From Nematostella vectensis (lineage: Eukaryota > Cnidaria > Anthozoa > Actiniaria > Edwardsiidae), in NCBI RefSeq assembly GCF_932526225.1, contig NC_064041.1, positions 124,001 through 188,000 on the forward strand: 64,000 nt of DNA, in the 5' to 3' direction. The notes under the pieces were generated by a model. The model was not told the DNA's origin. It did no database searches and worked only from the letters and a program-made list of their open reading frames with translations. A program made the position numbers and the translations under genes. How positions within the stretch are numbered: position 1 is the first letter of the stretch; each line of letters starts with the position of its first letter. Positions 24,000 through 35,536 of this stretch are shown here, in pieces.

Positions 24000-24834
24000 G
24001 AGTCCGTGATTCGTGTGTACGGTAACACGCAAAGACTACTCGTATACAATACATCTTCGCCGATGAAATGTAATGATAGAAGCAGAAATGTTTATTTTGA
24101 CGGCATGTGAAGAGAAGAGAGTGCAGTAAGGGTATGAGTATATAAAGGGAGACATAGCGTGCTAGTGTCACTCTAGCCAGCTCCTCTGTTTAAGCCATAT
24201 TGACTTTTGCTAATTTTGTTTTTTATGTGTTATTTTTTTTTAACTTTTCTTCGGCTCTTAAGCCCCGAGAGCACGCAATGCTGAGCATTGGTTCGGGGAA
24301 CGCGGTCCAGAGCTTTTTTCCTACAGGGTTTTTTATCTCTGGTTTACGTGTCCAGCTCAGTATTAACTTCTTGTAAATATAAATTAGGTGATTATAATAT
24401 ATTACCTTTTCAGATTGTAATTGTATTGGAAATTCAGCAGTGTTTACTGCTTGTCAGATTGTTTTGCATTGTAATCATTCAGTAGTGATTACTGCTAGCT
24501 GGGCGCTGGCTAAATATCCAGAATAAACAGGAGTTCTCCTGAACTTTTTTTGTTGTAAAGTGTTATATGAAATGGAGGCAAAATTTTGTATCAGTGTAAT
24601 TTAGAATCTCGTGGATGGGTTAGCAACATGGACTAATGGAGGACTGGCTGTGATGTGAGGAAAATCAACTGCCGTTAGTGGTAAGGGAAATAGTCAAGTA
24701 AAAAAATAAGTAAATAAATAAATAAATAAAAACAGGATGGAAGATGTACTGCTTATATTATTATTAATTGAATAAGTGAAATGTAAAATGAATAAATTGT
24801 AAAAAATTGTTTGTTTTCCATTCTTGTTTAGCCG
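24000..24834. other. Spacer between RT/RNase H and recombinase remnants
   Basis: No coding sense. 24259-24306 contains an imperfect palindrome (taagccccgagagcacgcaa / tgagcattggttcgggga). 24700-24800 is A/T-rich (aaataaataaataa). Confidence 0.5.
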
Positions 24835-26093
24835 TTGCGGGAGGTCCCGAGGATTTGGACTCCAGCTATGGCCTGTCCCCAATGTAGTTACATTAATGAT
24901 CACATTTTCCGGTTCTGTAAAAAATGTTGGTATAGGCGACAACTAGTAAGCCATGTGAAACAGAAAAGGTTTGATGATGTTGATATTGAAAGTATTGACG
25001 CCCGCATGTCTTCTTTGTTTGAAAAACAGTCTAAGTATGATACACAGAAAAGCCTTTCTACACCCAGTTTTCCCTCTTTCTAAATTCTTTGGCAGTACCA
25101 AACGACATCTTTTCCGCAACCCCATTGGATATAGTTCGTTTTCTGATTTGGAAGAATGTAAAAGAAAAGACTTGTGTACATGTATTACACTGCCCTAACC
25201 GTGGTTCCAAGGCTGCGTCTGACTGTGGATGCCCTGTGTATCTCGCAGCGGGTACGGTTGATTAATTGATTGGGAAGTTGCGGGCACTGTTCAATGAAAG
25301 CGATCGATCTGGTGATTGGAATGATACTTAAGGTTTTGGGAATCCTGCGGCGTCTAGTTTGGTTCGTAAGTATCTCAAACTTGTCAAGGAGGAACAAGCG
25401 AGGGCTGGTGTCACTCCCACTCAAGCTACGCCGCTGTTTGTGGACAAATTAGCTCGATTGGTGGACTACTGGAATCATCAGATTGAGGTGACCCAGGACG
25501 ACCGCCTGAAACTAATTATACTTTTCAGATACCAAGCCTATTTTCAGACCCTGTTCTATTCAGGTGATAGGCCAAGTGTGCACAAATGAAATGTAACTGT
25601 TTTCTAATGATGACGGACTGCTATTTAACCATACATGGGATGAAATGCTTCGGGGAGATACATAAAATCTCTTTGGGGTTAAGGGATGTGCGAATGTAAA
25701 ATTGTACACAGTAGCAGCTATAGAGAGTTATATATCCGTGACTCGAGCAATGAAAGTTGATACTACTGATGGTCACCTTTTTCCGCCCGACTAACAATCA
25801 AGGCCATAGCTTCCGGTCGGGTTGTGCTATATCTCTAGCCCTGGCAGGTTCCGCCTTGGCGGACATTATGAGTCATGTGGGCTAGGAAAGGTCCCATACT
25901 GCAATATACTACAAGCAATTGGGTAAAGTACTACGCGACAGTGATACTTCGACCCGTTTGTCAGAGATAGTTGATGATTAACATCCCGTTGTAGAGCTTT
26001 CCAGGCAGTATCGAGATCTGAACACTGTCAAGTATTTCATGCTGGCTTTTCCCCCGGATAATTCGAAGAAGCGTAAGATGCAAGAATCTGAGT
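24835..26093 (+). pseudogene. Tyrosine recombinase (integrase) of a DIRS-like retroelement, degraded
   Basis: Remnants in order: a zinc-binding start with paired cysteines (CPQCSYINDHIFRFCKKCW, about 24868); CGCPVYLAAGTVD; SSLVRKYLKLVKEEQARAGV with TPTQATPLFVDKLARLVDYW (25352-25460); and a catalytic part HSFRSGCAISLALAGS (about 25805) followed by ADIMSHVG and IYYKQLG. The RSGCA, HVG and YY motifs correspond to the Arg, His and Tyr active-site blocks of tyrosine recombinases, which insert circular cDNA. Stops and frame changes interrupt it; one is TAG at 25883-25885, right after HVG. The assignment to DIRS or Ngaro is by memory. Confidence 0.7.
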
Positions 26094-26636
26094 AATTTAG
26101 GGTTAGCCGGGTACTTAGATGTAACGAAATTCAGCGAATGACTCTTATGTGTATGAGATTTGATAATTAGGAAGGGATGGCTTAGTGAGGTTTGGGGGGT
26201 CATAGGTTGAGACGTGATTTGTTATGAGAGGTGAGGTTGGTGATAGACTTTACTGGCTTGGCGTAAGAGACCCACACGTTTGTTCTTACACACGGGCACT
26301 GAGGCACGTGTACTCCACCCAGGATACCATAAATAGGAACCAATTCGTAGGTATTCTTGTGTGTCTATGTCTTTTCTCCCACTGAGGTTCGTCGCGACGC
26401 AAAAAGGCGATTAATGGAAAGGTGGATGGGAGCTGCAACGGGGGGAGGGGATTATCGTGTCGTAGGTTTTTTGGCGCCTTTAAAGGGTACCCACCCACCC
26501 GACCCGTCGCGTGTATCATATTCAAAGGGGCCTTTGGCTCCGGATTCACACGTTTGTTCTTAGACAGAACAATTAAATCTACCACTCTCAATACTAAATC
26601 AGTGATACGTGGAACAAAGGTCGGTTTGGATATTAT

Positions 26637-26864
26637 ACTATTCATCTTATTAGAACTGACGAATTTCTTTTTCAAAAGTTTTATGCTGATTTTACATGTC
26701 ACGGTCCTTACAAATGTTGAACAATTTGTACTATTATTTTAGAAAGTAGCTTCAAAGCTTATCTCTTCCCCTCTATTATTGCCATTTAGCTCGTGTCTGT
26801 CAGCAAAAGGCTCAGGTGATTGCATCACGCTACTGTCAAATAAATTCTCTCTTGCATCATATTT
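26637..26864. repeat. Right direct repeat of the tyrosine-recombinase retroelement
   Basis: Same orientation as 21296-21529, with shared words such as gtgtctgtcagcaaaaggct. Spacing between the copies is about 5.3 kb, a reasonable size for a DIRS- or Ngaro-type element. Confidence 0.8.
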
Positions 26865-28440
26865 TGAATTGGATGTGAATAGATATTATATATATATGAA
26901 GTCTCTGACAGCAGGATGTATACCTTTTAATATGTTGAATGTTAAATGAATAAGGTATGTTACACAGAAAGCAATAGTTACAGTTTTTTTCTTCTTTGGT
27001 GCAAAAATGTTTATAGTTTTATGATATTGCCACAGAAATGGCTAGCAGCACGAGTGGTACAGAGAGCTGGTAACAGACTGCACACACCTCCATCTTCCCT
27101 GTCCAAGACATCGCAAGAGGAACTGGCTAATGAACAAACTGCTGAACCACAAAGGAATATCATCCTGGCCGTACAAACCCTGTACCTGTGCCTATCTCCA
27201 ACCCAGTCCCTTTCGATATTGGTCTTTCTTTATATGATAAAAAGTGGGGTGGGAGTGGGACAATAGAAGGAGAGCGCAAATGACCAGAAAGCAGAAATTG
27301 AAGGAAAAGAGCCTTATCCTCAGAAAAAAGTGATAAGAAGAATTATAGAGGCATTTTTAAGGAAAGAATCAGAAATAGACATTATTTTGGATGATATTGA
27401 AAAAACAGCTCTTGAGAGTAAAGGACGTAATCGGTTTTCGATGCGTACCACAAAATTTGAGATTCAAAATCCACGCCCTCGAATGAGCGCTCAAAACAGG
27501 AGCAAAAATCGCCATCTACACAGATGAGTCTTACATTTGATTCGCGACATCAACAAATAAAAAAATATATTTCAACTCAAAGACAAATGCCCAAAGAAGC
27601 CATCTGACTGGAAAAATAATGAAAAGTAACAGAAAATTTGAATATTCTCTCGCCTTAGTGATCGAAGTTCCAATCTCTGTCAAAAACATATAACACATTT
27701 ATTATCAAAATTCTCAAAAGTGCACCACAATACGTGAGAGGCACTCAGCATTCTCAAAACATAAGTAGTTTCTCTTGACATTTTCGTCAAGAAACATTTT
27801 TGCCGTTGCGAGTTTACTCCAAGAATAATTCCAAAAGTTTACAGGTTTTACCTCCAAATTCTTGTCATCTTGGACGGCCGCTGTCAATCTCAACCGATGT
27901 TTCAATTAGAGGCGCGAAAATTCCCACGATAACGTAGCTAAATACGCATCCAGGGCAATTTGAAGCGAGACATACCATAAATCTTTATTCAAAATCGTCG
28001 AAGTTTCCTTACTTGGTGACTTCTTTGAAGATTTGTGTTGGCATTGATTGAAATAGATCGCGTGACATTCGGCTGGTAGTTTACAATTCTTGTGTTTCAA
28101 CGCGCCACAATGAACTCTACACCCTTACGAGCTCGAGTCGAAGTAAATAGATTTTATTATCACTATCCCTATTTCTTTGAAAAGAAAAAGGGTTTAACAC
28201 TGTCTAACAGTTCTGTTGTACGCGGTGAACTTGAATGTAGCCAATGTCACGTTTTTGCTATATCGTAAGACCGCTGACAAGGGCGTTGTTGCCGTTCGCA
28301 AGAAATAGCAGTAACATTCTTCGTTATGGCGAGCTGTTTTCTCAAGAATGGTCATTCTATTGACTGCGGCCCTTCGCGATGACGGACAGAGCTGGTGAAG
28401 CTAGCCAATTGTAAAGATGATATCGGCGCTCATATGCGGA
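26865..28440. other. Largely non-coding stretch with weak coding-like pieces
   Basis: Two plus-strand pieces have some coding character but no recognised domain: 27040-27230 (QEELANEQTAEPQRN) and 27324-27527 (IIEAFLRKESEIDIILDDIE). The minus strand at 27714-28100 has short open frames starting MKHRLRL and MKHKNCKLP. I cannot support any as a gene. Confidence 0.35.
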
Positions 28441-28441
28441 A

Positions 28442-31400
28442 ATGTCATCTCTCCCGTACAAGTATGTTCGAATACCAGGTTATATCCAGCGAGCTGTGCT
28501 TGGACATCTTTCCCAAGACACAATAAGCAATTTCAGAGTGTGCCCCCGACATCGGCACGAGCTAGGGAAGTACTGGAGGTCTAAGAGAACGTGTCAACAC
28601 CCCCTGCACTCTACTTCCTCTAAACACGTGAAGGCCCTAACGTGATTGGGGTGAAAATGGCAGGCGAAATCTTCGATGCAATTGGTACGCAACTGCCAAT
28701 TGGATCCTGTAAGTATTTTGAATCAAGAAATAAATAGAACAGGACAAACATTCCTGCAAACATTTAACTTACAGAAGCGCTCGAATGCCCAGCCCCCCCC
28801 CCCCCCCTCCACCCACACACGCCCTTAAAAAAACACATTGGGCGTGGGCGCGCAATATAAAGACAATATCTGATCGCATGCTTGATATAACGTTTGCAGA
28901 TAACCTTGTTGTAGATAGGGTATGTTAATTCAGAGGGGCCTTGTGTTACTCCCCAGTAAGGAGGGGGGGGGGGGGGGGGGGGGGTTGTGCGCGCACCCAA
29001 CCTTGTACATGTCATGCAACCAGTGCCCCCACCTCGCCACCTATATGCAAATAACGCTTTATTAATTGAGATAAACACGACATAAATCCTGTTTCCTGGT
29101 ACATTTTTGTAAAACTACTGTATTATACCAATTTAGCTGTATGTACTGGCTGTATCAAAAATCACAAAGCAACGATCAAGACCACGCAAAATGATGCCGA
29201 TCTTGAAGCTGACTCTTTGCGAGATACGCTGGAAAACATGTCCTTGTTAGGGAATGAGCGACTGCTAAGGTACATGTGGCTGAGTATTCTGTTCAGTAGT
29301 TTTACCGATTGCACATAGTATTTGGAATAATTGGAGTGTATAAGATAGCTAACCTTGGGACTAGTTTATTTTGCTAAGCAATTAGAGTTGATCTTTTATA
29401 GGAACAGGACCGGACACAAGCAGTACGCCGAGCCACGCCTAAGCTTTCTCAGTACCCCTAAGGCCGCTAGAGAGACCGAGACGGACTGGACACCGGGCGA
29501 TTGGAAAGACAGTCACGAAGACGATGACGACGTAAATATATCTATTTACAATGATGCCATGAACAAATTGAGCTAAGTGTTAGGACTTCCCTTTCAACCA
29601 GTGACATCAAGGTTAAAAACAACCTGGCAACTTGCAGCAAAGAGTGAAAAGGATGAAATTACAGAGAAAGCTGATATTGGTTGTCGTTTGGTATGCGAAA
29701 TGCTAGCGCCAAAAGCAGAAGCTAACCTTTTTGACACAGTTTGTCAGCAAGGTAGAGACGAAGCACTGAGTGAGAGGCTAATTACGAAATGATGCGCCTT
29801 CCCGTAACGTGAAGACGCAGATCCTAAGTCTATATGTTTACAGATTTCCCGCTAAAAAGCTTATGAAGCTACACGAGCCATATGAGACGCTGACACGCTG
29901 GCAAATAAAGCAGGCGCGGAAACACGCAAAGACAAGTGGCCCAGGAGTGCCAGAAGAGAAGACGGTTCATCATCGATCGCGCCTCTCTATAGAGAAGGTA
30001 GACCATTTCCTGGAATTTATCAACAGACCCTACTTTTACCAGGATGTGTCATACGGAACACGTGCATTGAAATTGGAATCTGGTCAAAGTATCACCATGC
30101 CTAACGTCGTACGAACTGTTACAAGATCTACTATGATTAGCCAGTACCACCAATTCTGCCAGGAAGAGAAGTTCTCTTCGCTTAGTCAATCTACTCTCTT
30201 TAAGATTCTCGATGCTAGAGAGGAATCACAAAGAAAATCTCTTCAGGGACTAGACAACATCGCTACCGATGGTTCAGCTGGTTTTGAGACATTGGAGAGA
30301 ATAGTAGACCAGCTTGGAGCGTCAGGTGCCCAGCTTTTGTGGTGCAGTGAGATGAAAAGAGCTGAACGCTAGCAGGCATCTCAAAACCGAGTACCAGGCT
30401 CACTGTTCTGCCGAGCAGAGCGCATGCGCAGACCATTGTCGAGATTACGCAGTAAGCGACAAAGCCGATGATGAGTTAAGGGTTATATGCGATCATGAAA
30501 ATAACGCAGTCTGTAAGCAATGTGAAGCACTGAAAGCTTGTATATCCGCTATAGAAGCTCGGATCAAGGATAGCAACCTTACATTTTATTCAAGCGAGCA
30601 AAAGGACGGTTTGCTTCTTGACCACGCCGTTGCTAAATCTTGCATTTTGGATTGAAAGCGCATATCCTCAGGGCAGTTAACCAAGAGAGATCAAACAAGA
30701 CCTTTTGAAAAGCATGGAAGTGGACAAGGAGGCCTTGATAGTCATGGACTGGGCCATGAAATTTAACCCCAAGAAGTTTCGCGAAAAGCAGTCCGAGTGG
30801 TTTGGCAAAAGAGGAATTAGCTGGCACATCTCAAGCGGGATCATCAAGACGACGCAGGAAATCAATCTGACAACCTACGCACACCTGTTTAACTCTCGCA
30901 CTCAGGATTGGTTTTCCGTCTTATCAATCGTGGAAAACATCATAGAAAGAGTAAAAGAAAGTAACACATCCTTGAGAACCGTGTACTTGCGCTCATATGA
31001 AGCTGGCTGCTACCATAATAACAACTTGGTGGCAGCCTTGAGTGATCTCGAGAAGCGCACTGGAGTCTGTATAAGACGCCTAGACCATTCGGAGCCACAG
31101 CACGGCAAAGATATTTGTGACAGGATTTTGTGCCCGATAAAGGCTGCCTTAAAGACCTACTGCAACGAAGGACACGATATGGCAAACGCCAATGATATGC
31201 ACACAGCGCTGTCGGAAAGGCCCGTCAAAGGCACAACTGCTACTGTTTGTCAAATGGATGAAAGCAGAAAGTCTATTGATGTGAAGAAGATCACGGGCTT
31301 CAGCAAGTATCATGACTTTGCGTACGAGAAAGGATTGCGCATGTGTCGCCGTGGGAAACTGTAAGCGACTCCTTATAAAAGGCCAGAAGAACACTGAGCT

Positions 31401-32075
31401 CAACTGCCTAAAACCGTTCTTTGACATTAAAGAGTCGCGAGGTGTGAAGCCATCCCCTGCAGCTCCACGCAAAGAACAGCCTTTATTTGCATGTCCAGAG
31501 CCAGGATGCCGGGAGACGTTCGTGCTGTTCGCTGACCTGGAATTGCACCTCAATGTAGGGACCCACACTGCTGAGACGACATCAACCACGTATGACGTCA
31601 TTCGAAAAAAAATGGGCGAATAGATGTCTAAAAGTCCACCAGGAAGCAATGGTGTCTGCATTCACCGGCGCAGGAACAGCAGCCCAACCTTTCACAGGTA
31701 CGACGGGCGAGCCTGAAGGATGGGCGCTACACAAGGTACGGGGCGGGAGTGCACCATTTCCACCTGTTGTAAAATAATTTCTGATAAGAAAGCTCGAACT
31801 GGGAGAAAAAACCGGAAGGGAGAGCAGCCCTTAGCAAGTGGCTAAAGAAATGCGGTGCCTGAAATCAACTAACGGTACACGGCAGTTTACGCGCGAACAA
31901 TGGCTCGCCAAGCAACAAATTCAGTGTTTTTTCTCACGCTCGCGTATACAAGAGGAAGGGCAACAATGAGCAGATTGAAGAGGATGAAGTGGCAAAGGAA
32001 AGTGAGGAGAAGGAACGACAGCGAGAGTCGGATGAGCTGTTCCTGCTGATCGGCCTAGATAGGAACACGAAGTAA
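28442..32075 (+). pseudogene. Decayed transposase-like gene of a repetitive cnidarian-type family
   Basis: Pieces in order: VCPRHRHELGKYWRSKRTCQ, a Cys/His start (28441-28640); EIFDAIGTQLPIGS, then SVCTGCIKNHKATI after an intron (acceptor at 29139-29140); an acidic part from 29400; SLYVYRFPAKKLMKLHEPYE, KVDHFLEFINRPYFYQDVSY and MPNVVRTVTRSTMISQYHQF (29809-30360); KRGISWHISSGIIKTTQEIN and RSYEAGCYHNNNL (30705-31364); a C2H2 finger CPEPGCRETFVLFADLELHL (31492); and QFTREQWLAKQQIQCFFSR (about 31885). Stops and frameshifts are numerous (for example 29574, 29790, 30370, 31621). I recall this order as a widespread uncharacterised cnidarian transposon gene; in that memory the motif before AGCYH carries an Asp where this copy has Tyr. 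Confidence 0.6.
28787..28983. repeat. Poly-C / poly-G pair
   Basis: A run of C at about 28793-28806 and a run of G at about 28964-28983 lie roughly 160 bp apart, so they could pair as a hairpin. The tracts lie in the gap between the first and second coding pieces of the transposase remnant. Confidence 0.7.
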
Positions 32076-32124
32076 ATAAGAATTTTATTCATAGATACCT
32101 TCTCAGGCTAATTAAGGCTTGACT

Positions 32125-32697
32125 ATGGGCTTATACGCGGAACAAAGTGATTTTCTTGAATATCTCGCGAAGTATACATGGTTTAGCAATAAAGCTAAGT
32201 ATAGTGGTAGATCGTGGTATCTTACAACAGTTGGAATTCTTGTTGCCATGGAAACGTGCCCAATTGCATAAATTTTAATTTTAATTAGCTAGAATCATTT
32301 AAGTAAAAATGGGGAACATTTAGGCAAAACAATTAAGAAATCTTAAGGCATATATTTGTTTATTGACATAACACATGTATGAAATAGCCTTTGCACCTGG
32401 TCCAGCTATTTAATTTAGCGAGATATATATTTTTTTTATGTTACCACGGTAACCGTTGTCATGGTTACGGGGTCGATGGACCAGATGCAAAGGCTATTTA
32501 TTATGGGGCTTTTGACTACGAATTAATATATAATATACATATTAATATGCAAATATATGAACATTTGCTTCCATGGCAACAAACTGTGCAGATCATCTTT
32601 TTCTCCTATGGTTATTAACCATGCCAGATTTGGTTGTTGTATGTCATCGCAGTCTTGTATTTTTGAAAAATACTTAGATATCCGCGTATAAGCCCAT
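32125..32697. mobile_element. Foldback/MITE-like element with nested inverted repeats
   Basis: The ends are a perfect 17-bp inverted repeat: atgggcttatacgcgga at 32125 and tccgcgtataagcccat at 32681-32697. Inside, further pairs face each other at nested distances: cttgttgccatggaaac near 32246 with gcttccatggcaacaaac near 32568, and atagcctttgcacctggtcc near 32386 with ggaccagatgcaaaggctat near 32478. The whole 573 bp could fold on itself. No coding sequence. Confidence 0.8.
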
Positions 32698-33095
32698 GAG
32701 TGGCTAAACAGGCAAACATGTGTTTCGTACATAAATGTTTGTTGAAAATGTTTTGATCTCGTTCAAAAATATGTGGAAGCCAATTGAGTGCCATATTTTG
32801 TGGGTGCCTAGACGTACAAACATTTGCGTCAAACGCCAGTATCTTATGTGGCACTTGTTTTGAAAATAAATAGACACTCGCTCGATCTCTAGTGTTCGTT
32901 TTTGTCACTGGATTTTGTCCAGCTTACTAAATAATTCCTTGTAAAGCTACTTTAAAACGTCATTTTTGCGTGTGTTTGCTATCTATGATTAATGTCCAAT
33001 TAACCTTTCAGAGTTGATATATTTGGTTAATTCTTTATAAATTGCATCTTCCAAATAGTATGTGGTTCGCAAGGACCATATAAGACGCGCTTTCC

Positions 33096-33275
33096 GGTAA
33101 TATTAGTGACCTTAAGCACGCGTAATATTAGGGACCTTAAGCACGCGTAATATTAGGGACCTTAAGCACGCGTAATATTAGGGACCTTAAGCACGCGTAA
33201 TATTAGGGACCTTAAGCACGCGTAATATTAGGCACCTTAAGCACGCGTAATATTAGGCACCTTAAGCACGCGTAA
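33096..33275. repeat. 25-bp tandem array, about seven units
   Basis: The unit ccttaagcacgcgtaatattaggga (shown here as its two parts ccttaagcacgcg and taatattaggga) repeats with period exactly 25 from 33121 through 33271. Some units read ggca instead of ggga. The gggaccttaagcacgcg part is identical to the tip of the inverted repeat of the element at 43231-44281. Confidence 0.9.
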
Positions 33276-33479
33276 TGGCGGAGCCAAGCGCGGCCGCAGG
33301 CCGCGCGCGTAGCTCCATAGGCATAGAAATATGGTATAGGTATGCGACTTGGTTTTTGTGGTCATCGCGCGGGTACCCTGTGGTGTCACTCGCCAGCCAG
33401 CCAGTCAGCCAGCCGCGCGACTCCCAGGCCCCACTCGGCCCCGAAATGGCGACTAAATACAAGCACTGAGCAAGGAAAA

Positions 33480-34353
33480 AAGTTCTTGTCGATTATGCGA
33501 TGATTATTTATTTTGCCTCAAATTTTGTGACTTAAGGATAAAGTCAACTAGAGGAGATCTACTAACATTCATTCACGCCAAGATTTATCTGGTTTTAGCT
33601 AGTAAATTTAAGCAAGTAACAGTTCACATTAAAAAGCGAACAAAACCACAAGAAAGCGACCAAAAAAAACAATGCAAGGTGAGTTTCGGACGACGATTTG
33701 TATTGTCTATTGAGGATATGACAGTTATTAGGCTTTTTGTTGTCCTTTTTGTATGCTTTGAGAATGCGAGTACTTAACTTAGTAATCAAATTATTTGAGC
33801 ATAACAGGTTTTGTTTTGACATTCTTTGGTTTATCTATATTCTTGATTGTGTTGAATAAAATACAATACAACAAAAACTGGAATTCGTCTTTAATAAGAC
33901 TTCTTCAGGGCAGATTGATTGTGTTGAGATATTTCATAAAGGCTAACCAATATCGTGTTGCATTTGTCAAATACTGCTAAAGAAGACCGTTCTTGTCTTT
34001 ATATCCTGTGCTCTTAGTCCTAAGAAGATACATATCCTTAGAAGATACAGCAGCTTTTTCAACTTACAAGAGAAATTTTCCTTACCGAGGATAAAAAAAA
34101 AACCTTTTTTTCAATATGTATTGTTGTTATTGTCTGCATCTTGCATCTCATGTGTTTATATTTTTTCAAATAGTTGTGGAAAATTAGTTAGATTATAAAT
34201 GGCTTGATGAAAAGATTGTTTGAAAGGTATAATAAATAATTGTTTTCACTGTTTTATGAACCAGGAACTACCTGAAGGCCAAGATGAATGCTAAAGACTG
34301 GAAGACATGAAAAATCATGTCTTGAAGAGAACAGTAGGATGTTCTTATTCACA
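33480..34353. other. Non-coding AT-rich stretch
   Basis: Short frames only. I see no gene or repeat that I can support. Confidence 0.5.
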
Positions 34354-34550
34354 AGTCATTTGATACCCCCACACCCATGGTCCCAGGAAAGGGTGGGGGA
34401 TTAGACTTTTTTTAAAGCATGTTTCCAAGTTAGGAGTAAAAACAGTCAATACCACCACCCCTCTTGACATATTCTGGTTAAAAAGTGGTCTAAAACCCCA
34501 CATTAACCCCTGGCCTCCGCGGGATCATGAGGGAGGGGGCTCAAATGACT
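34354..34550. mobile_element. Short inverted-repeat element (MITE-like), ~197 bp
   Basis: It starts agtcatttgataccccc and ends gggggctcaaatgact, an imperfect inverted repeat of about 16 bp. The inner part is rich in C on the left and G on the right (cacccatggtccc, gggatcatgaggg), so it can fold. I cannot identify a target duplication. Confidence 0.6.
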
Positions 34551-34739
34551 AGTTCATTACTATGTGATTCAGCAGTACACACTCAATATGTTTTTTTTAG
34601 AACAAGATACTTATATAATATAAAACTAAAAACAAACTTTTGCTTTTTAAATAATAAATCTGTAAAGAAAACAGTTTTTTATCAACCTAAAGATAATGGG
34701 AATATTTTAGGAAAGTACTGAATATAATTATCATATAAT

Positions 34740-35320
34740 TATTATTGTTATATTTTCTTTTCAAACATTTAAAGAAGAGTCATATTTCTTCCTTTTACTT
34801 CTCCTACTTCTTCTATTTTTATGCAATTGATGCTATTTGCTATTTCCCCTCTACACAAAAAATAAATTAATTAACAAATTTGATTTTTAAATTAGAAATT
34901 TTCATTTAGTACTTTCACTTATATCTTTTTTAGGATTTCCTTTCCAAGTCAGTCTCTTTCCCATTACATTTATTTTAGATGTTTAGTTTTATTTTACTGG
35001 AATGGTTTGATCCAGGGTTTCTAAAAACACCAAAATATAATGCATTACTGGATGTATATTTGTAGATATTAATTCCCATGAGGATGGGAAATCACCACAT
35101 GGAAACTTCAGTATTGCATCTCATCTAAAACTGTCTGAAACTATATAATATCTTTGAAATCCTGTTTAATCCATTACTTGTTCTTTGTAAGGACAAAGCT
35201 TGTCAGAATGTAGCTTGTAGAATGGGACTTTTATAAGGGGAAGGTTTTTTTAGGATACTTAAACTATATAGCACTAAGCAACAACCATGTTCTTTTTCAA
35301 TAATAGAATTTGAAGCTATG
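34740..35320. repeat. Left copy of a diverged ~580-bp duplication
   Basis: Aligns in order with 42400-42960. Matching blocks include ttctatttttatgcaattga / tatttttttagtcgattgat, tgctatttcccctctac / tgctgtttcctctctac, aatgcattactggatgtat / aatgcattgaaggagatac, atatctttgaaatcctgttt / gaatctttgaaatgctgtta, and ggacaaagcttgt / gggcaaagcttgt. The gypsy element lies right after this copy. Confidence 0.7.
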
Positions 35321-35324
35321 TTCA
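35321..35324. other. Target-site duplication, left (ttca)
   Basis: ttca directly precedes the left LTR and is repeated at 42289-42292 after the right LTR. Four bases is within the 4-6 bp usual for Ty3/gypsy integrases. Confidence 0.75.
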
Positions 35325-35500
35325 TGTTACCCTTGGAATTAAGCACTTGCCCACCCCCCCATAGAAAAATATTGTATTACCCATAATGCAGTGTGTGTGG
35401 AAGAAGAAGAAAACGTGTTGACCGCCATGATTGTTTCTGTGTGGTTTATTTTCGGTTTATTTTTAATGTTACTCGAGTTTTCACAAATTATAAGGTAACA
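35325..35500 (+). repeat. 5' LTR
   Basis: 176 bp, bounded by TGTTAC...GTAACA. It should hold the promoter and the transcript 5' end (family knowledge). The gag frame is open back into this LTR from 35393, but that part is not likely to be translated as Gag. Confidence 0.95.
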
Positions 35501-35503
35501 TAT

Positions 35504-35521
35504 TGGGGGCTCAGACAAAGA
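35504..35521 (+). promoter_or_regulatory. Primer binding site (tRNA-Pro-like)
   Basis: Three bases after the LTR comes tgggggctcagac. Its first nine bases match the start of a tRNA-Pro-type primer binding site; the rest diverges, so the primer tRNA is tentative. Confidence 0.55.
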
Positions 35522-35536
35522 AAACGGATTCAGAAG

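Noticed and set aside
33275-33469. Plus-strand frame starting MAEPSAAAGRARSS
   Set aside because: GC-rich and partly built on cagccagccagt repeats; no splice support and no domain.
35393-35536. Extension of the gag frame upstream into the LTR
   Set aside because: The frame has no ATG start at 35393 and would include LTR and primer-binding sequence; the ATG at 35537 is the natural start.
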